Of a DNA stretch of 64,000 nucleotides, positions 22,959-37,200 are shown piece by piece. This stretch comes from Cannabis sativa (taxonomy: Eukaryota; Streptophyta; Magnoliopsida; Rosales; Cannabaceae), in contig NC_083602.1 in assembly GCF_029168945.1 (NCBI RefSeq), forward strand, positions 1,240,001 through 1,304,000, read 5' to 3'. The notes beneath the pieces were generated by a model. That model saw only the letters and a program-made list of their open reading frames with translations. It made no database searches and was not told the DNA's origin. Every line of letters starts with the position of its first letter. Position 1 is the first letter of the stretch. The translations under genes were made by a program, and so were the position numbers.

Positions 22959-23084
22959 TATAGCACGTCTTGTCCAGCTTACAAAAAAAATCAAAATTGA
23001 TCACCAACAATATCATATATACGTGCCAAGCATATATATATATATAATTAAGGTCTACAAGTACATTCTCATTCCCTATAAATA
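22959..23084 (+). promoter_or_regulatory. peroxidase gene 1 promoter: shared 12-mer and TATA box
   Basis: TATAGCACGTCT at 22959-22970 is repeated exactly upstream of peroxidase gene 2 (30246-30257). A TATAAATA box lies at 23077-23084, 88 bp before the ATG. The 12-mer contains the ACGT core of bZIP sites; that it is functional is inferred only from conservation in an otherwise diverged flank. Confidence 0.5.
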
Positions 23085-23171
23085 GACACAAAAAAACATT
23101 AAAACCACAACTCAATATTCACAAATCCTAGTAATAATAATAATCATACATACATTATACATATTTGAAAA

Positions 23172-26100
23172 ATGAAGAATAATAGGGTTTTGGAGATGGC
23201 TCCTATTATAGGTATCTTTATAATTTTGAGTTTGAGTATTGGGCAATGTTATGGAGCATTGCAAAGTGGTTACTACAACAAAAAATGCAACATTACCACC
23301 ACCACCACCACCGGCTTCTGGCCATTCAACTCGAAATCTCAAACAACAACAACGGAAGTGAATGTTGAGGCCACAATCAAAGATGCCGTGAAATTAGCTT
23401 TTGGAAAAGACCGGACTCTTGTGGCCGCACTTCTTCGTATGCAGTTCCACGATTGCTTTGTTAAGGTATACGTTACTGTTAGAGTATCCCATATAAATAG
23501 CGCGTTAATATATAATTATTATAATATGTTGTCATGAGTATTATTAAGCGACACTGGTAATTATTCAACACCGACCATTTTACATGCATAGGGTGGACAC
23601 TGCATGAATCAATAAAGGGCACCAATAATACTTATAATTTAATATTGGATCTCACATAATTTAATACCTAATAGTACAATGCTCAATAACATAAGAGCAT
23701 GACGAGTTATTCTACTTGAGCATCCAAATCTCGATCAATATATACCAGCAAAAATATCCCTCAACAAAATTAAGCACCATACCGAATTCTAGCTTTTGCT
23801 TTTTTTTTTTAGCTTCTCAGGAAGTTATTCGCTTTTGTTAAAAAAAAAAAATAGAGTTGAAGGTAAAAATTTATTAATTACCCAACCAACAACAAAAGTG
23901 TTTTTGGAGCTTCAAAAGTCAAAAAAAAAAAACTTTAAACTAACTTCCAATATTCTACATATCTAACACATACTTTCATTATGAGTTTTAATTAGTATAT
24001 ATTATTATGATTATTTTTTAATTATATATGTATATGTATAGGGATGTGATGCTTCTATTCTAATTGAGAAAAATAAAGATGGAAGCCTAACTGAGAAGAA
24101 CGCTGGCCCAAATAGAAGTGTGAGAGGTTATGATGTTATAGATGATATTAAGAAAGATTTAGAGAGCAAATGTCATCAAGTTGTGTCTTGTGCTGATATC
24201 ATTGCTATTGCTACAAGAGATGCTGTCAACTTAGCAAGTGTAAGTAAATAAATATATATATAATTCAAATAATATATCTTTTCATTTTATATAATTCAAA
24301 TAATTTATATCTCTATCTCTATCTCTATATTAAATGTAATTATTTAACAAAAATTATTGGCTTAACAATTTTTTTATTTTTCCGTTAAAGTTAACGATAA
24401 AAACTAATACCGATAAATCAATCAATTAATTATCTTTTTTTCAAAAAAAAATTAATTAATTTTAAATGTTTAAATTTAATTTAAAAGTATCAACAAAAAT
24501 AGATAGTTTTTTATATGAATTTAAATTTAAATTTGAATTAGAAGTTAATTCAATTAATTAATTATATTTTATAATAAATTTCTAAGTTATATTAATATAA
24601 AATATATAAACTTATTTACTTATTTTATTGTTTAATAAAATTAGTTAAATATATTTTTTATAGACAAATTTAAAATTAAACTTTATATATTTAAAAAAAA
24701 TATAATTGAACTGTATTAAATTTAATTGTATTATTATTATTTAAATTAATAATTAGGTAATAATAACTCTAATGCAACTATAAACAAATGTGCATTGCAT
24801 GTTACTAATACCTAGTATATATATAATTTAAATAATAAATATCTTTTTTATTTTATATAATTAATTTTGACATTTGTCACTTTAGCGAGTCGAGTTAGTA
24901 CTAAACACTAATAGTAACGAAAATGAATAAAATGTTGTATAAATTTATACCGTAAAAGAAAAAAGCAATAAATATAAAAGTGTATTAACTTAAAAACATT
25001 AAGTATTTATGCGATAAATATATATAATGCATTAATTTTTTTTGAAAAATAAATATATATTTATATAAATTTGAAATTTCAGGAAGGAAGAGTGAATTAT
25101 GTTGTGGAAACTGGAAGATTGGATGGAAAAGAATCTAAGCTTACTAATGTTAATCTTCCACCTCCAACAATTTCAGTGGCTAATTCCATTAGTGCATTTC
25201 GCCAAAAAGGACTTGACATCGCCGACATGGTTTATCTTCTCGGTAATTATCAATTAGTTTTGAGTTAGAATTTCATATTAAATTACTTTATATAAGTATA
25301 TGCTTCTTAATATACATAAATTATAGAATTTCTCTAAATTATATATGCAGTTTTGTTTTATAACTAAACGTGTTCATATATAAATTCAAAAATTATACCT
25401 TTCAGTCATTACAAAAGATATAGACTTATAATAAATTGGGATTAATTGAAAAATATTACTTATACAGTAGAACTTCTATTTAAGAATACTCTATTTAAGA
25501 ATAACCTCTAATTTGTTATAAAAAAATCAAGTCTCAATTTGGGCCAGTTATAAATAAGAATAACCTCTAAATTGTAAGTAGTTATACATTTTTTAAGTCC
25601 CGTATTAACAAAATATACCTCTATGTAAGAATAATTATATCTTAATAAAAATATATACATGTATTTTGTAAATTTATTTATGTAAAATTAATAATTTTAT
25701 TTTAAATTATAATACATATATGAAATTATATTTACTTTAAAATATTTCTATTATGATATAGTATAAATGATTATTTATTGTTATTATTGTTACATTGATA
25801 TTTTTTGGTTTTCTAATTTTTTTTTTTTAGTGTAACTCTATTTAGTTATAACCTCCCAATTAGAATATAATTTACTTGGTCCCAAGTGTATTCTTGGATA
25901 GAGGTTCTAATGTATATAGGGACATAAATAATAAGTACGGATATAGGAGGCACTAACAAAGTTTTTTTCTAATTAATTTGAGTTGCAATTACAATTCTTT
26001 TTTTTTTAGTAATAAAATTTTGCGTTAATTAAACCTATAATAATTATTCATAAAAATCACAATTTATTATGATTGAATTGTGTTTTTCGTAACAATTTGT

Positions 26101-26776
26101 ATTTAAATATATTATTTTTTTAATAATAAATAACTTTTTGTTGTGACGTTTAAAAGTAACACTTAGTTACAAAAAATCTATGTTATGAGTAAAAATTTAT
26201 TACAAAAGGATAGCTTTTGTTTCGGTAGTGACACAATCTTTTTGGTATACTATTTGTTACAAAAAATAATTATATGTCGGCCCTTCTTTTTTTTTTCTTT
26301 TACATTTTACTCCCGTTAACCTAGAATTCGATATGCATGCATGCGTACGTGTAGGTGGTCATACTGTTGGAACAGCACACTGCAGTCTGTTCCAAGATCG
26401 AGTTTACAACTTCAATGGCAGTGGGAAGCCTGACCCAACAATGAACTCGACATTGGTGAACTCTTTGAAATCAAAGTGTCCTTCAAAATCGAGTTTCAAC
26501 AACATCGTCCCGTTGGACCAAACTAATGAAGATAGTTCCTTGGTTGTAGATAAATCATTCTACAACCAATTAGTAATGAAGAGAGGAATTCTCAAGATTG
26601 ATCAAGATTTAGCCAATGATGAAAAAACTAAAGATGTTGTGAAACAACTAGCCTTTGGGAATAATGACTTATTTGCCCAAAAATTTGGACAAGCTATGGT
26701 CAAATTGGGAAGAGTTGAGGTCATCACTGATAAATCTAAGGGTGAGATTAGAACATCATGCAGAGAATTAAATTAA
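23172..26776 (+). CDS. class III peroxidase, copy 1 (357 residues)
   Basis: Four exons: 23172-23465, 24042-24239, 25083-25242 and 26355-26776. A signal peptide (about residues 1-29, hydrophobic [13 protein letters not shown]) directs secretion to the wall or vacuole. [19 protein letters not shown] carries the catalytic Arg89 and distal His93. [14 protein letters not shown] and GGHTVG (proximal haem-ligating His220) follow, then [22 protein letters not shown] and [13 protein letters not shown]. These secreted haem enzymes use peroxide to oxidise phenolics in lignin and wall cross-linking. It resembles the Arabidopsis Prx57 type. Oddly, a Thr-rich insertion with [10 protein letters not shown] sits between the first cysteine and helix B. 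A tandem paralogue follows at 30494. Confidence 0.93.
25461..25916. mobile_element. MITE in intron 3 of peroxidase gene 1
   Basis: The terminal inverted repeats are about 30 bp: TATACAGTAGAACTTCTATT on the left against TATACATTAGAACCTCTATC read from the right. The interior repeats AAGAATAACCTCTAATT. Intron 3 of the paralogous gene lacks it, which largely explains the longer intron here. Confidence 0.7.
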
Positions 26777-27004
26777 TTATAATATTATTAGTGTTAATTC
26801 ATATGTTGGGGGAAGATTAATGTTTTAATCCCTTAATTGTTATTTGTTTTATTTATTGATATTATTATTGTTTGCTTTATGTTTCTTTTCTCTATTTAAT
26901 TTGTTGGTAGTAATTAAATTGTATAACTTGATATTTTGCAAGTTTTATCAAAGAATATTCAATAATATGAAATCATTGTTTTATGTAAGAATTATTATTC
27001 TTGA
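26777..27004. other. 3' flank of peroxidase gene 1
   Basis: AT-rich, probably the 3' untranslated region; no further feature recognised. Confidence 0.4.
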
Positions 27005-27415
27005 CTTTTTTTTTTTAAGAGTAGGGTCGTCTCAAATATTTTAGAGGCCCTGTTCTAATATTAAAAAATAGGCCCTAACAAAAAAAATTATAATTTGTAA
27101 ATAATATTTTTAAATATTATTATATTACAAAAATATATTTTACATAATTAAACACCTAAAAGCTCAAACAATTTTATTAAAATTGTTATTATTTTTAATA
27201 CAACTTCAAACTAATATCAAATATTATGGATAAAAAAATTAAAAAGCATTAAATAAGGGAAAAAATCATAAAAAAAATCTTTTTTTTTATTTGGCATGAC
27301 ACATTGATAGAATGTTGGGTTAAAAAAAAATCTGAAAAATTATATTGGGCCTTTTTAAATTTTAGGCCCTGTGCATTAGCACTGTTTGCACAGGTTAATG
27401 GTCGGCCATGCGTGA
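27005..27415. mobile_element. degenerate hAT-like MITE
   Basis: It starts GAGTAGGGTCGTCTCAAA with AGAGGCCCT soon after. It ends TAGGCCCTGTGCATTAGC...GGTCGGCCATGC. The GGCCC-rich ends over an AT-rich core resemble the element at 1734 and a remnant at 30870-30990. No clean duplication was found. Confidence 0.4.
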
Positions 27416-27423
27416 AAGTTATA

Positions 27424-28118
27424 GGGTCTGTTTGGCACAGCTTTTAAAAAAGTTAAAAGTTACTTTTTGAAAAAGATTTGATAAAAAAATGTTTGGTAAA
27501 CAGTGTAAAATCAGCTTATTGAAGAATTTATGGAGATACTACAGCTAAAAGCTAAAGTTAGTACAAGCTAACTTTTAGAAAAAATTATTTTGATTAAAAG
27601 ACTCTATAATAAATTTATTTGTACTAAAAATATATTTACTTATTTATTATATCTTAAGAAAAATATTTGAAATAAATAATATTTAACAATCTTATTTTTT
27701 TTTCTTAAAAATATTTATATTTTATATTTTTAATATTAACATTCCACATCAATTTAGAGTTTCTTAAATATTTGAGTTTCTGATATCTTTTTTTTACAGC
27801 AAAAACATAATTATAAAATACTATAATTTATTTTTATTAAATGCATATAAATTTATACTTTTGGAAGAAAATTATTAAAACTATATAAAAAAAATAATAT
27901 TTTCATATAACATAAATTTTTATATATTTGTAATTATAATGAACTAGATTATGATATCATCATTATCATTATAATAGAATCTTAACCACTCACAGCATTT
28001 AAAATTTATAATTTACTAAACACTCTGCTCAGCTTTTTTTCACATTTCTGCTACAACTGTTTTTTCCCACAACACAGCTCCAACTGCTTCCTACAGCACA
28101 GCTGTGCCAAACTGACCC
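27424..28118. mobile_element. MITE of about 695 bp with GGGTCTGTTTGGCACAGC ends
   Basis: The left end GGGTCTGTTTGGCACAGCT mirrors the right end AGCTGTGCCAAACTGACCC. Flanking ATA at 27421-27423 and 28119-28121 may be a 3-bp duplication. The interior is AT-rich and noncoding. Confidence 0.75.
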
Positions 28119-28205
28119 ATATTAGAGAGAAAAAATATTGGTAGTTGTGAAAGTTAAAGCATTAATTTATATTACAAGTGCCAACCTCTAATAAGTTAGA
28201 CTTGC

Positions 28206-28784
28206 TTGGGGTGTTCATTGGACTATATCTAACTATCCAGATCTGATCCGATTATATATTAGATGTTAGATTTTACCATCTGATCCGATCCAATTAATTT
28301 CAGTCATCCATTTAATCCAATATTTATTGGATGTTGGATTGGATCGGTTCTATCCGTTGAATGTATTATATATATTTATTGGTTTAATTTGAGTTTATTC
28401 AATATTTAGTATTTTTTGGATCGTATTGAATCAATCTAATATTTTAGGTTCAGTATGTATTGGATTGAATTGGATATATCCAATCCAACAAAAAAAAAGA
28501 ATAAAATTTTAATGTTAATTTTTATATATACATATATATTTTACGTATAACAATATAAAATCCAATTACTCATCCAAAATAAATAAAAATACTAATTAGT
28601 TTGATTGGATGTTAGATGTATTGGATTTTTAGACACTCCATCCAATATCCGATCCGATCCAATTGGATATTAAAAAATAACATCAAATCTGATCCGATCA
28701 CAATTGGATATTCAATATTTGGTGGTCAATTATAATTGGATCGATTGATTGTCATTGGATTGGATGATTTATACACATCCCTAA
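28206..28784. mobile_element. hAT-type nonautonomous element rich in TTGGAT motifs
   Basis: The left end is TTGGGGTGTTCATTGG, and the right end TACACATCCCTAA is its approximate complement. It is filled with GATCCGAT and ATTGGAT motifs in both orientations. TTAGAC on both sides may be part of an 8-bp duplication. Confidence 0.55.
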
Positions 28785-30235
28785 ATTAGACAAATAATTA
28801 ATTTTAGACAATAAATTTGAGTCCTCTAATTATTTTCCCTATTTAAATAACATAACCTATTACATACACAATTTAACTATAAGGTGATGATGATATAAGA
28901 AATTATAAATCAATTTTTCTATATTAGTAACATAACCATATATTAATATAAAAAATTCAAACAACACACAAATTTTCTCATATATCATCACATCACACAA
29001 AATTTTCAAAATATAACTTATGTTCAACATACTATTATTATCGTCAAATATAATTATAATATTAGAATTACTTCACTATATGAATATATAAGATAGTAAA
29101 ATTGCTTTTTATTTTTTTAACATTAAAAAAAGAAGAAGAAGAAGAAGCATATATCTTACATTAATTTTCAATGCTCCTCACTAATTCCACGTCCTTAAAA
29201 ATCAAATTAATGCCTGCAAAATTTATAAGAAAAAATTATTATACATTAATATATTAATTTTAGATTTGATAAAAATATAAATATAATTACTAAGATAACT
29301 AGCTTATAAAAAACCATTTATAAATATAGTCTATTAATCTAACTAAAAAAATTGAACAAACATATTATTTTAATTTTCAGATTTATTTTAAATTTTGTAA
29401 AAAAATATTAGTGTTGTAATTTCAGATTAATAATTATAATAGGATAAATATTATTTTAGATCCTGTATTTTGTATAAGTTACCAATTGGACCATCTATTT
29501 TGTTAACTGACAAAATAGATCCTATATTTTCTAAAATTGTACAAATAGGATTTTGAACTAATTTTTTGTCAAAATAAAATTTAATAAATACCATTTTTTA
29601 TTTAATATTGTACCACTAATTATTATAATTCATTTACTTTTACAAAATTGTACCTTCTTTAATTGCTATAATACTCTTACTTAAATAATAAAAATAAAAA
29701 TAATATTTTTTATATATTTTTAATAAAATATTAAATAACTTTTTTGTACATTGAAATACAATTGTAAGTAACAAGCCAAATATAACCTAAACTTATTTTC
29801 TATGTCAAACTAGAAAATTAAATCGCACTTTCGCAATCTTGCTGTAATATATTTTTTTATTGTTGTTGCTAAATATTTGTATATTTCTTACATTTTTTTT
29901 CTTGAAATGATTATAATTTTACTTGCATCTGCATGTAAATCAATCAATTTTCAATATATTTTTTTTAATTGATAATCTTAGATATATTGAGTTTGTATAC
30001 TTCTCATTTGTTTTTGTGTAGTCTTAATCTTAATCTTGTATTTTATTTCAACAATGTGTATATATAATGTGATCAATTATGAAATATTGGACTTTGAAAT
30101 CTTCAATCAAAAGAAGATATCTGTATGTTATATTTTCGTTTATAGAACCTCTAAACACAAAACTACACTAATTATATATAATAATGTTATATACACAAAT
30201 ATAAATATATATACATATATATGTCACAGGCACGA
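28785..30235. other. AT-rich DNA with a dispersed repeat copy
   Basis: 29446-29660 is a copy of the GGTAAATA family (shared GATCCTGTATTTTGTATAAG and TTTTGTCAAAATAAAATTTA). A short GAA run lies near 29130. No gene was recognised. Confidence 0.5.
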
Positions 30236-30245
30236 TTGTAGATTG

Positions 30246-30402
30246 TATAGCACGTCTATATTGAGCTAGCCAACTAATCTATATCAAAATTTGTAATGTA
30301 TTTATTTGTAACATAATTATGTCGTGCTAACCATGAAATTATACCATAAATATAAACATTAATTAATTAATCATTCCAACTAATCTTAATTCACTATAAA
30401 AG
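30246..30402 (+). promoter_or_regulatory. peroxidase gene 2 promoter: shared 12-mer and TATA box
   Basis: TATAGCACGTCT at 30246-30257 matches the site upstream of gene 1. TATAAAAG at 30395-30402 is 92 bp before the ATG. Confidence 0.5.
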
Positions 30403-30493
30403 GGGCTTTAAGCCCATAGCTAATCACACTTCAAACTACTCATCATCATAAAAGCCTAATATATAACTAAAAGAGTGTTATATATATATATAT

Positions 30494-32946
<2,453 letters not shown>

Positions 32947-33350
32947 TTAAAAGATAATTAAGAACCCTTTCTTAATTTCAATAATTGATGATGATGATGA
33001 TTGTGTTTCAATGATTGTTATATTTACTTCTCATTTATTATTCGATTTTCTTCTTTTAGAAGATTTTGTTGCTTTTTTATTTCAAATTGTAAGTTGGGTG
33101 TAATAATTTACTATTCAACTAAAATTAATAATAAAATCATCTTGTCATAGTACATATTGTGCATATTTTACTGTTTTTATTTTTAACTATTCCAACTTTT
33201 GTTAACATACCAATGAAAACTAGAGATATTATGTACAAAACATTCCAATTAAGGTTTGGCAACTTGACAAAATCTTCCAAACATTCAGCATTAAGTCTTC
33301 CTATAAATCGGTAATTGGCGTTTCTACTGACTTGTTTTCGGGCCAATGTT
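32947..33350. other. 3' flanks of peroxidase 2 and the GTPase gene
   Basis: The converging 3' regions of a plus-strand and a minus-strand gene. AT-rich with a GAT repeat near 32985; nothing else seen. Confidence 0.45.
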
Positions 33351-33908
33351 GTTAAGAAACAGGCTCTGCATTAGCTGGTGTAGTTTCCTTGCGGTTGCTT
33401 GGTTTCTTCTTCTCACTCTGGCGCAACGCTTTATTTGAAGATTGGTCAGCTTTGGAAACGATTTTGGACACAGTAAAACCCGAAACTTCAAAATACTGTG
33501 ATCTTTGAGGAATCAATGAATTGCGAAGAACAACATCAATTCCATCATAAGTCCAAACGCCTAATTGAGCTTCTCCTTTGAGTCCAATAGCAAACCAACC
33601 GAGACCAGCAGCTGAGATATCCACAGAGCTAGAATCCCAACTATTGCCACACACATGAAACTCCTTTCTCACCCACTGCCCGAGCTCTTTAACTCTATCT
33701 TTTCCAATTGGTGGCTGAAGTTAAAGAACATAACCGAACAAAAGGGTGTCAAATTATGAATAAACATTTGAAATGAACTTTCAAATGATAACAAAGTGTG
33801 TGAGTATGTTGATAAGTTGTACCTGCAACTGATGACCGAAATGTTCTTCTACCATTTCACATGCATTTTCGGTTTTACCCACGTGTAATGGAAGATAAAC
33901 GGATGCCC

Positions 33909-34200
33909 TGAAGGAGAATGAAAAAGAGCAAAGAACAGAGTAAAACAGGGAAGATGAACTGAATGGAGTGAAAGAGAATTTGATACTGCTCAATGTAAAT
34001 CTTGAGGCAGTAGGAGTCCTTTTTATATATTCACACAAAGAAAGCAGTACAAGGAGTTAGTTGAGATTAACTAACTGTAACAGAATTTACAACTGATTAA
34101 TTAACAAACTAACTGCTTTACAATACAATCACGTGACATAACAGATTAAGTAATTGCTTCATTTTCACTGGACTCCTGTGTAGCTTCTGATATTCCAATA
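33909..34200 (-). repeat. copia 3' LTR (292 bp)
   Basis: Identical by eye to 38409-38700. On the coding strand it begins TATTGGAATATC and ends CTCCTTCA. Confidence 0.97.
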
Positions 34201-37200
34201 TCCCCCCTCAAGTTGCACGGGTGAACACCAAGTGTCAACTTGTATCGAAAGAAGTGGAATGAAGATGTTGGAAGCGGTTTAGTGAAGATGTCAGCAATCT
34301 GATTGCTGGTATCAACATAACGCACATCAAGTTTGTTGGCAAGAACTCTATCTCTGATGAAGTGGAGATCTACTTCGATATGTTTGGTTCTAGCATGGAA
34401 GACTGGATTTGAGGCAAGGGATCCAGCGCCCATGTTGTCACACCATAGAATAGGGGTCTGAAATGTGGTGATAGATGACTCAGCGAGGAGAGATTGTAGC
34501 CAAATTATTTCAGAGGTTGCCAAAGCTAAAGCCCGGTATTCAGATTCAGTACTGGAACGAGCAACAACTTGTTGCTTTTTAGAGCACCAACTGATGAGAT
34601 TACCACCCAAAAAGATGCTATACCCTGATGTGGACTTTCGATCAATAGAGCAGCCAGCCCAATCAGCATCTGTGAAGCCCTGAAGGTCAAGAACTTGAGC
34701 TGGTTTGAAGGTAAGTCCAAGGTGTTGAGTGCCAACTAAGTACCTGAGAACACGTTTGCAAGCTCCCCAGTGTTCAGTTGTTGGTTGAGACATAAATTGG
34801 CTTAGACGATTTACAGCAAATGCAATGTCAGGTCGAGTATGGCATAGGTACTGTAATGCCCCGATTATACTTCTGTACTCTGTCACATTTTGCAAAGGAG
34901 CACCCGAGTCATGAGTGAGTTTGGCATTTGAACACATTGGAGTGGATTGGGGCTTGGCTGTCAGCATATTAGTTCTTGTCAAGAGATCTTTTATGTATTT
35001 CTGCTGTGTAAGATGGACTGTGTTGTTGTCTTTTTGCACTTCAAAACCCAGAAAGTAATTGACTGGCCCGAGTTGTTTAAGAGCAAATTTGTTGTGTAGA
35101 ACTTGAATGATATGTTGTACTTGATCATTATCAGCACCTGTAACTAAAATATCATCAACATAGATGAGTAATAATAAAAGTTTGCCTCTTTTGTTGCTAT
35201 AAAACAGACTGGTATCTGATTTTGATTGCTGAAAATCCAATGACAGCAAGAAATGCTTGAGTTGATCATACCAAGCCCGTGGGGCTTGTTTTAACCCATA
35301 GATGGCCTTGTTTAGCTTGCACACGTGATTAGGATAGTGAGGGTCAATGAAACCTTGTGGTTGAGCCATGTAAACCGTTTCTTGAAGTTCACCATTCAAG
35401 AAAGCATTATTGATGTCAATTTGCTGAATTTCCCATTTGTAGGTGACTGCAAGAGTGAAAATGACACGGATAGTGCATGGTTTAACCACAGGGCTATATG
35501 TTTCAAAAAAGTCGATACCTGGGACTTGTTGAAATCCTTTTGCCACGAGTCTAGCTTTGTAAGTGGCTATGGTGCTGTCAGCATTATATTTGATACGAAA
35601 CAGCCACTTGTTGCTGATTATTTGAGCATCTTCTGGTTTGGGAACTAATATCCATGTGTTATTTTTGACCAAGGCTGTGTTCTCTTTGTCCATTGCATTT
35701 CTCCATTTAGGATTAGCAAGGGCTTCTTTAACTGATGTTGGTTCCACTTCTGGTTCAGATGTTGACAGATAGGTTTTAGGCTTAAAGATTCCCATTTTGG
35801 CTCGAGTGAGCATGGGATGAGCATTTGTTGTTGGTTGATTGTTGGTGTTACTGTGTTGGGAAGAGGTGTTTGAAGTGAAGGAAGTTGGTGAGATGGGAGT
35901 GGGTGTATTGCTGTCAGAGTTGGTACTGAAAGATTCACTTGGAGGATCGGGTGGGGGAGTTGGTGGTATATCTGCTGGTGTAATGGGAGGTATGGTGTAT
36001 TGGTTAGAGTCTATGTAGATGGGTGACTTATGTTGTGTAGGAACAGGTGGGGCAAACAGTTCATTGTATGGAAATTCAGACTCATTAAAGGTGACACTCC
36101 TAGCTACATAGATCCTACCACTTGGATGCAAACATCTAAATCCTTTTGAGTTTAAACAGTAGCCTATAAAAAGGCATTTTGCAGATCGAAAAGACACTTT
36201 GTGTGACTCATATGGTCTGAGCATAGGAAAGCAAGAGCAGCCAAAAATCTTAAACATGTTATAATCAGGTTTTTGGTGATAAAGCTTTTCATATGGGGAA
36301 AGAAAATCTATGGTTTGATTAGGTAGTCTATTTATAATGTAGGCAGCAGAAGTGTATGCTTCCCACCAGAAAGTGAGAGGCATTTGGGCTTGTGCAAGAA
36401 GGGTTAGACCTATATCAACCACATGTCTGTGTTTCCTTTCTACTTTGCCTTGTTGTTGATGAGTGTGGGGGCATGAATTTCTTTGGACAATTCCCAAAGA
36501 GTGAAATAGTTTATAGAGAGGTTCAAATTCTTTGCCTAAATCAGTTTGTACACTCTTGATTTTGGTTTGAAAGAACCTTTCAACATAGTTATTGAATTGG
36601 ATGAATAAACTATTCACTTCAGATTTAGTTTGCATTGGGAAAAGCCAAACATATTTAGTGTAATCATCAACAAAGCTAAGATAGTATTTGTATCCATCAT
36701 TGGAAACATGAAAAGAGGGTCCCCAAACATCAGACAAAATTAATTCAAAAGGCATAGTAGTTTTATTAGGAGTGCTTTTAAAACTGAAATGGTGTTGTTT
36801 GCCAATTTGACAAGCATCACAAAAAGTATTTTTATTACATTTGATTTGAGGTGAAACCGTGGCAAGAACTTTAGCTAGAACATTAAAGGAAGGATGTCCT
36901 AGCCTACAGTGCCAAACATCAGAGACTTTTGTTTTGTCATACACAGGGTTACTTGTGGTGGTGAAGTTGAAGGCACTCGGATTAGTGGGAGAGACTTCTG
37001 TAGTGACAGAGGAAGATTGGGGTGACTTTGAGTTGAGGACTTTGAGCTGGTAAAGGCCTTGGTGAACTTTACCCCGAAGAAGAACTTGCTTGGTGTTCTT
37101 GTCCTTGATAAGACAACACACATCATCAAATTCAAGGGTAACATTGTTATCTTTGGTAAATTGGGAAATACTCAAAAGATTTTTAGAAACATTTGGGACA

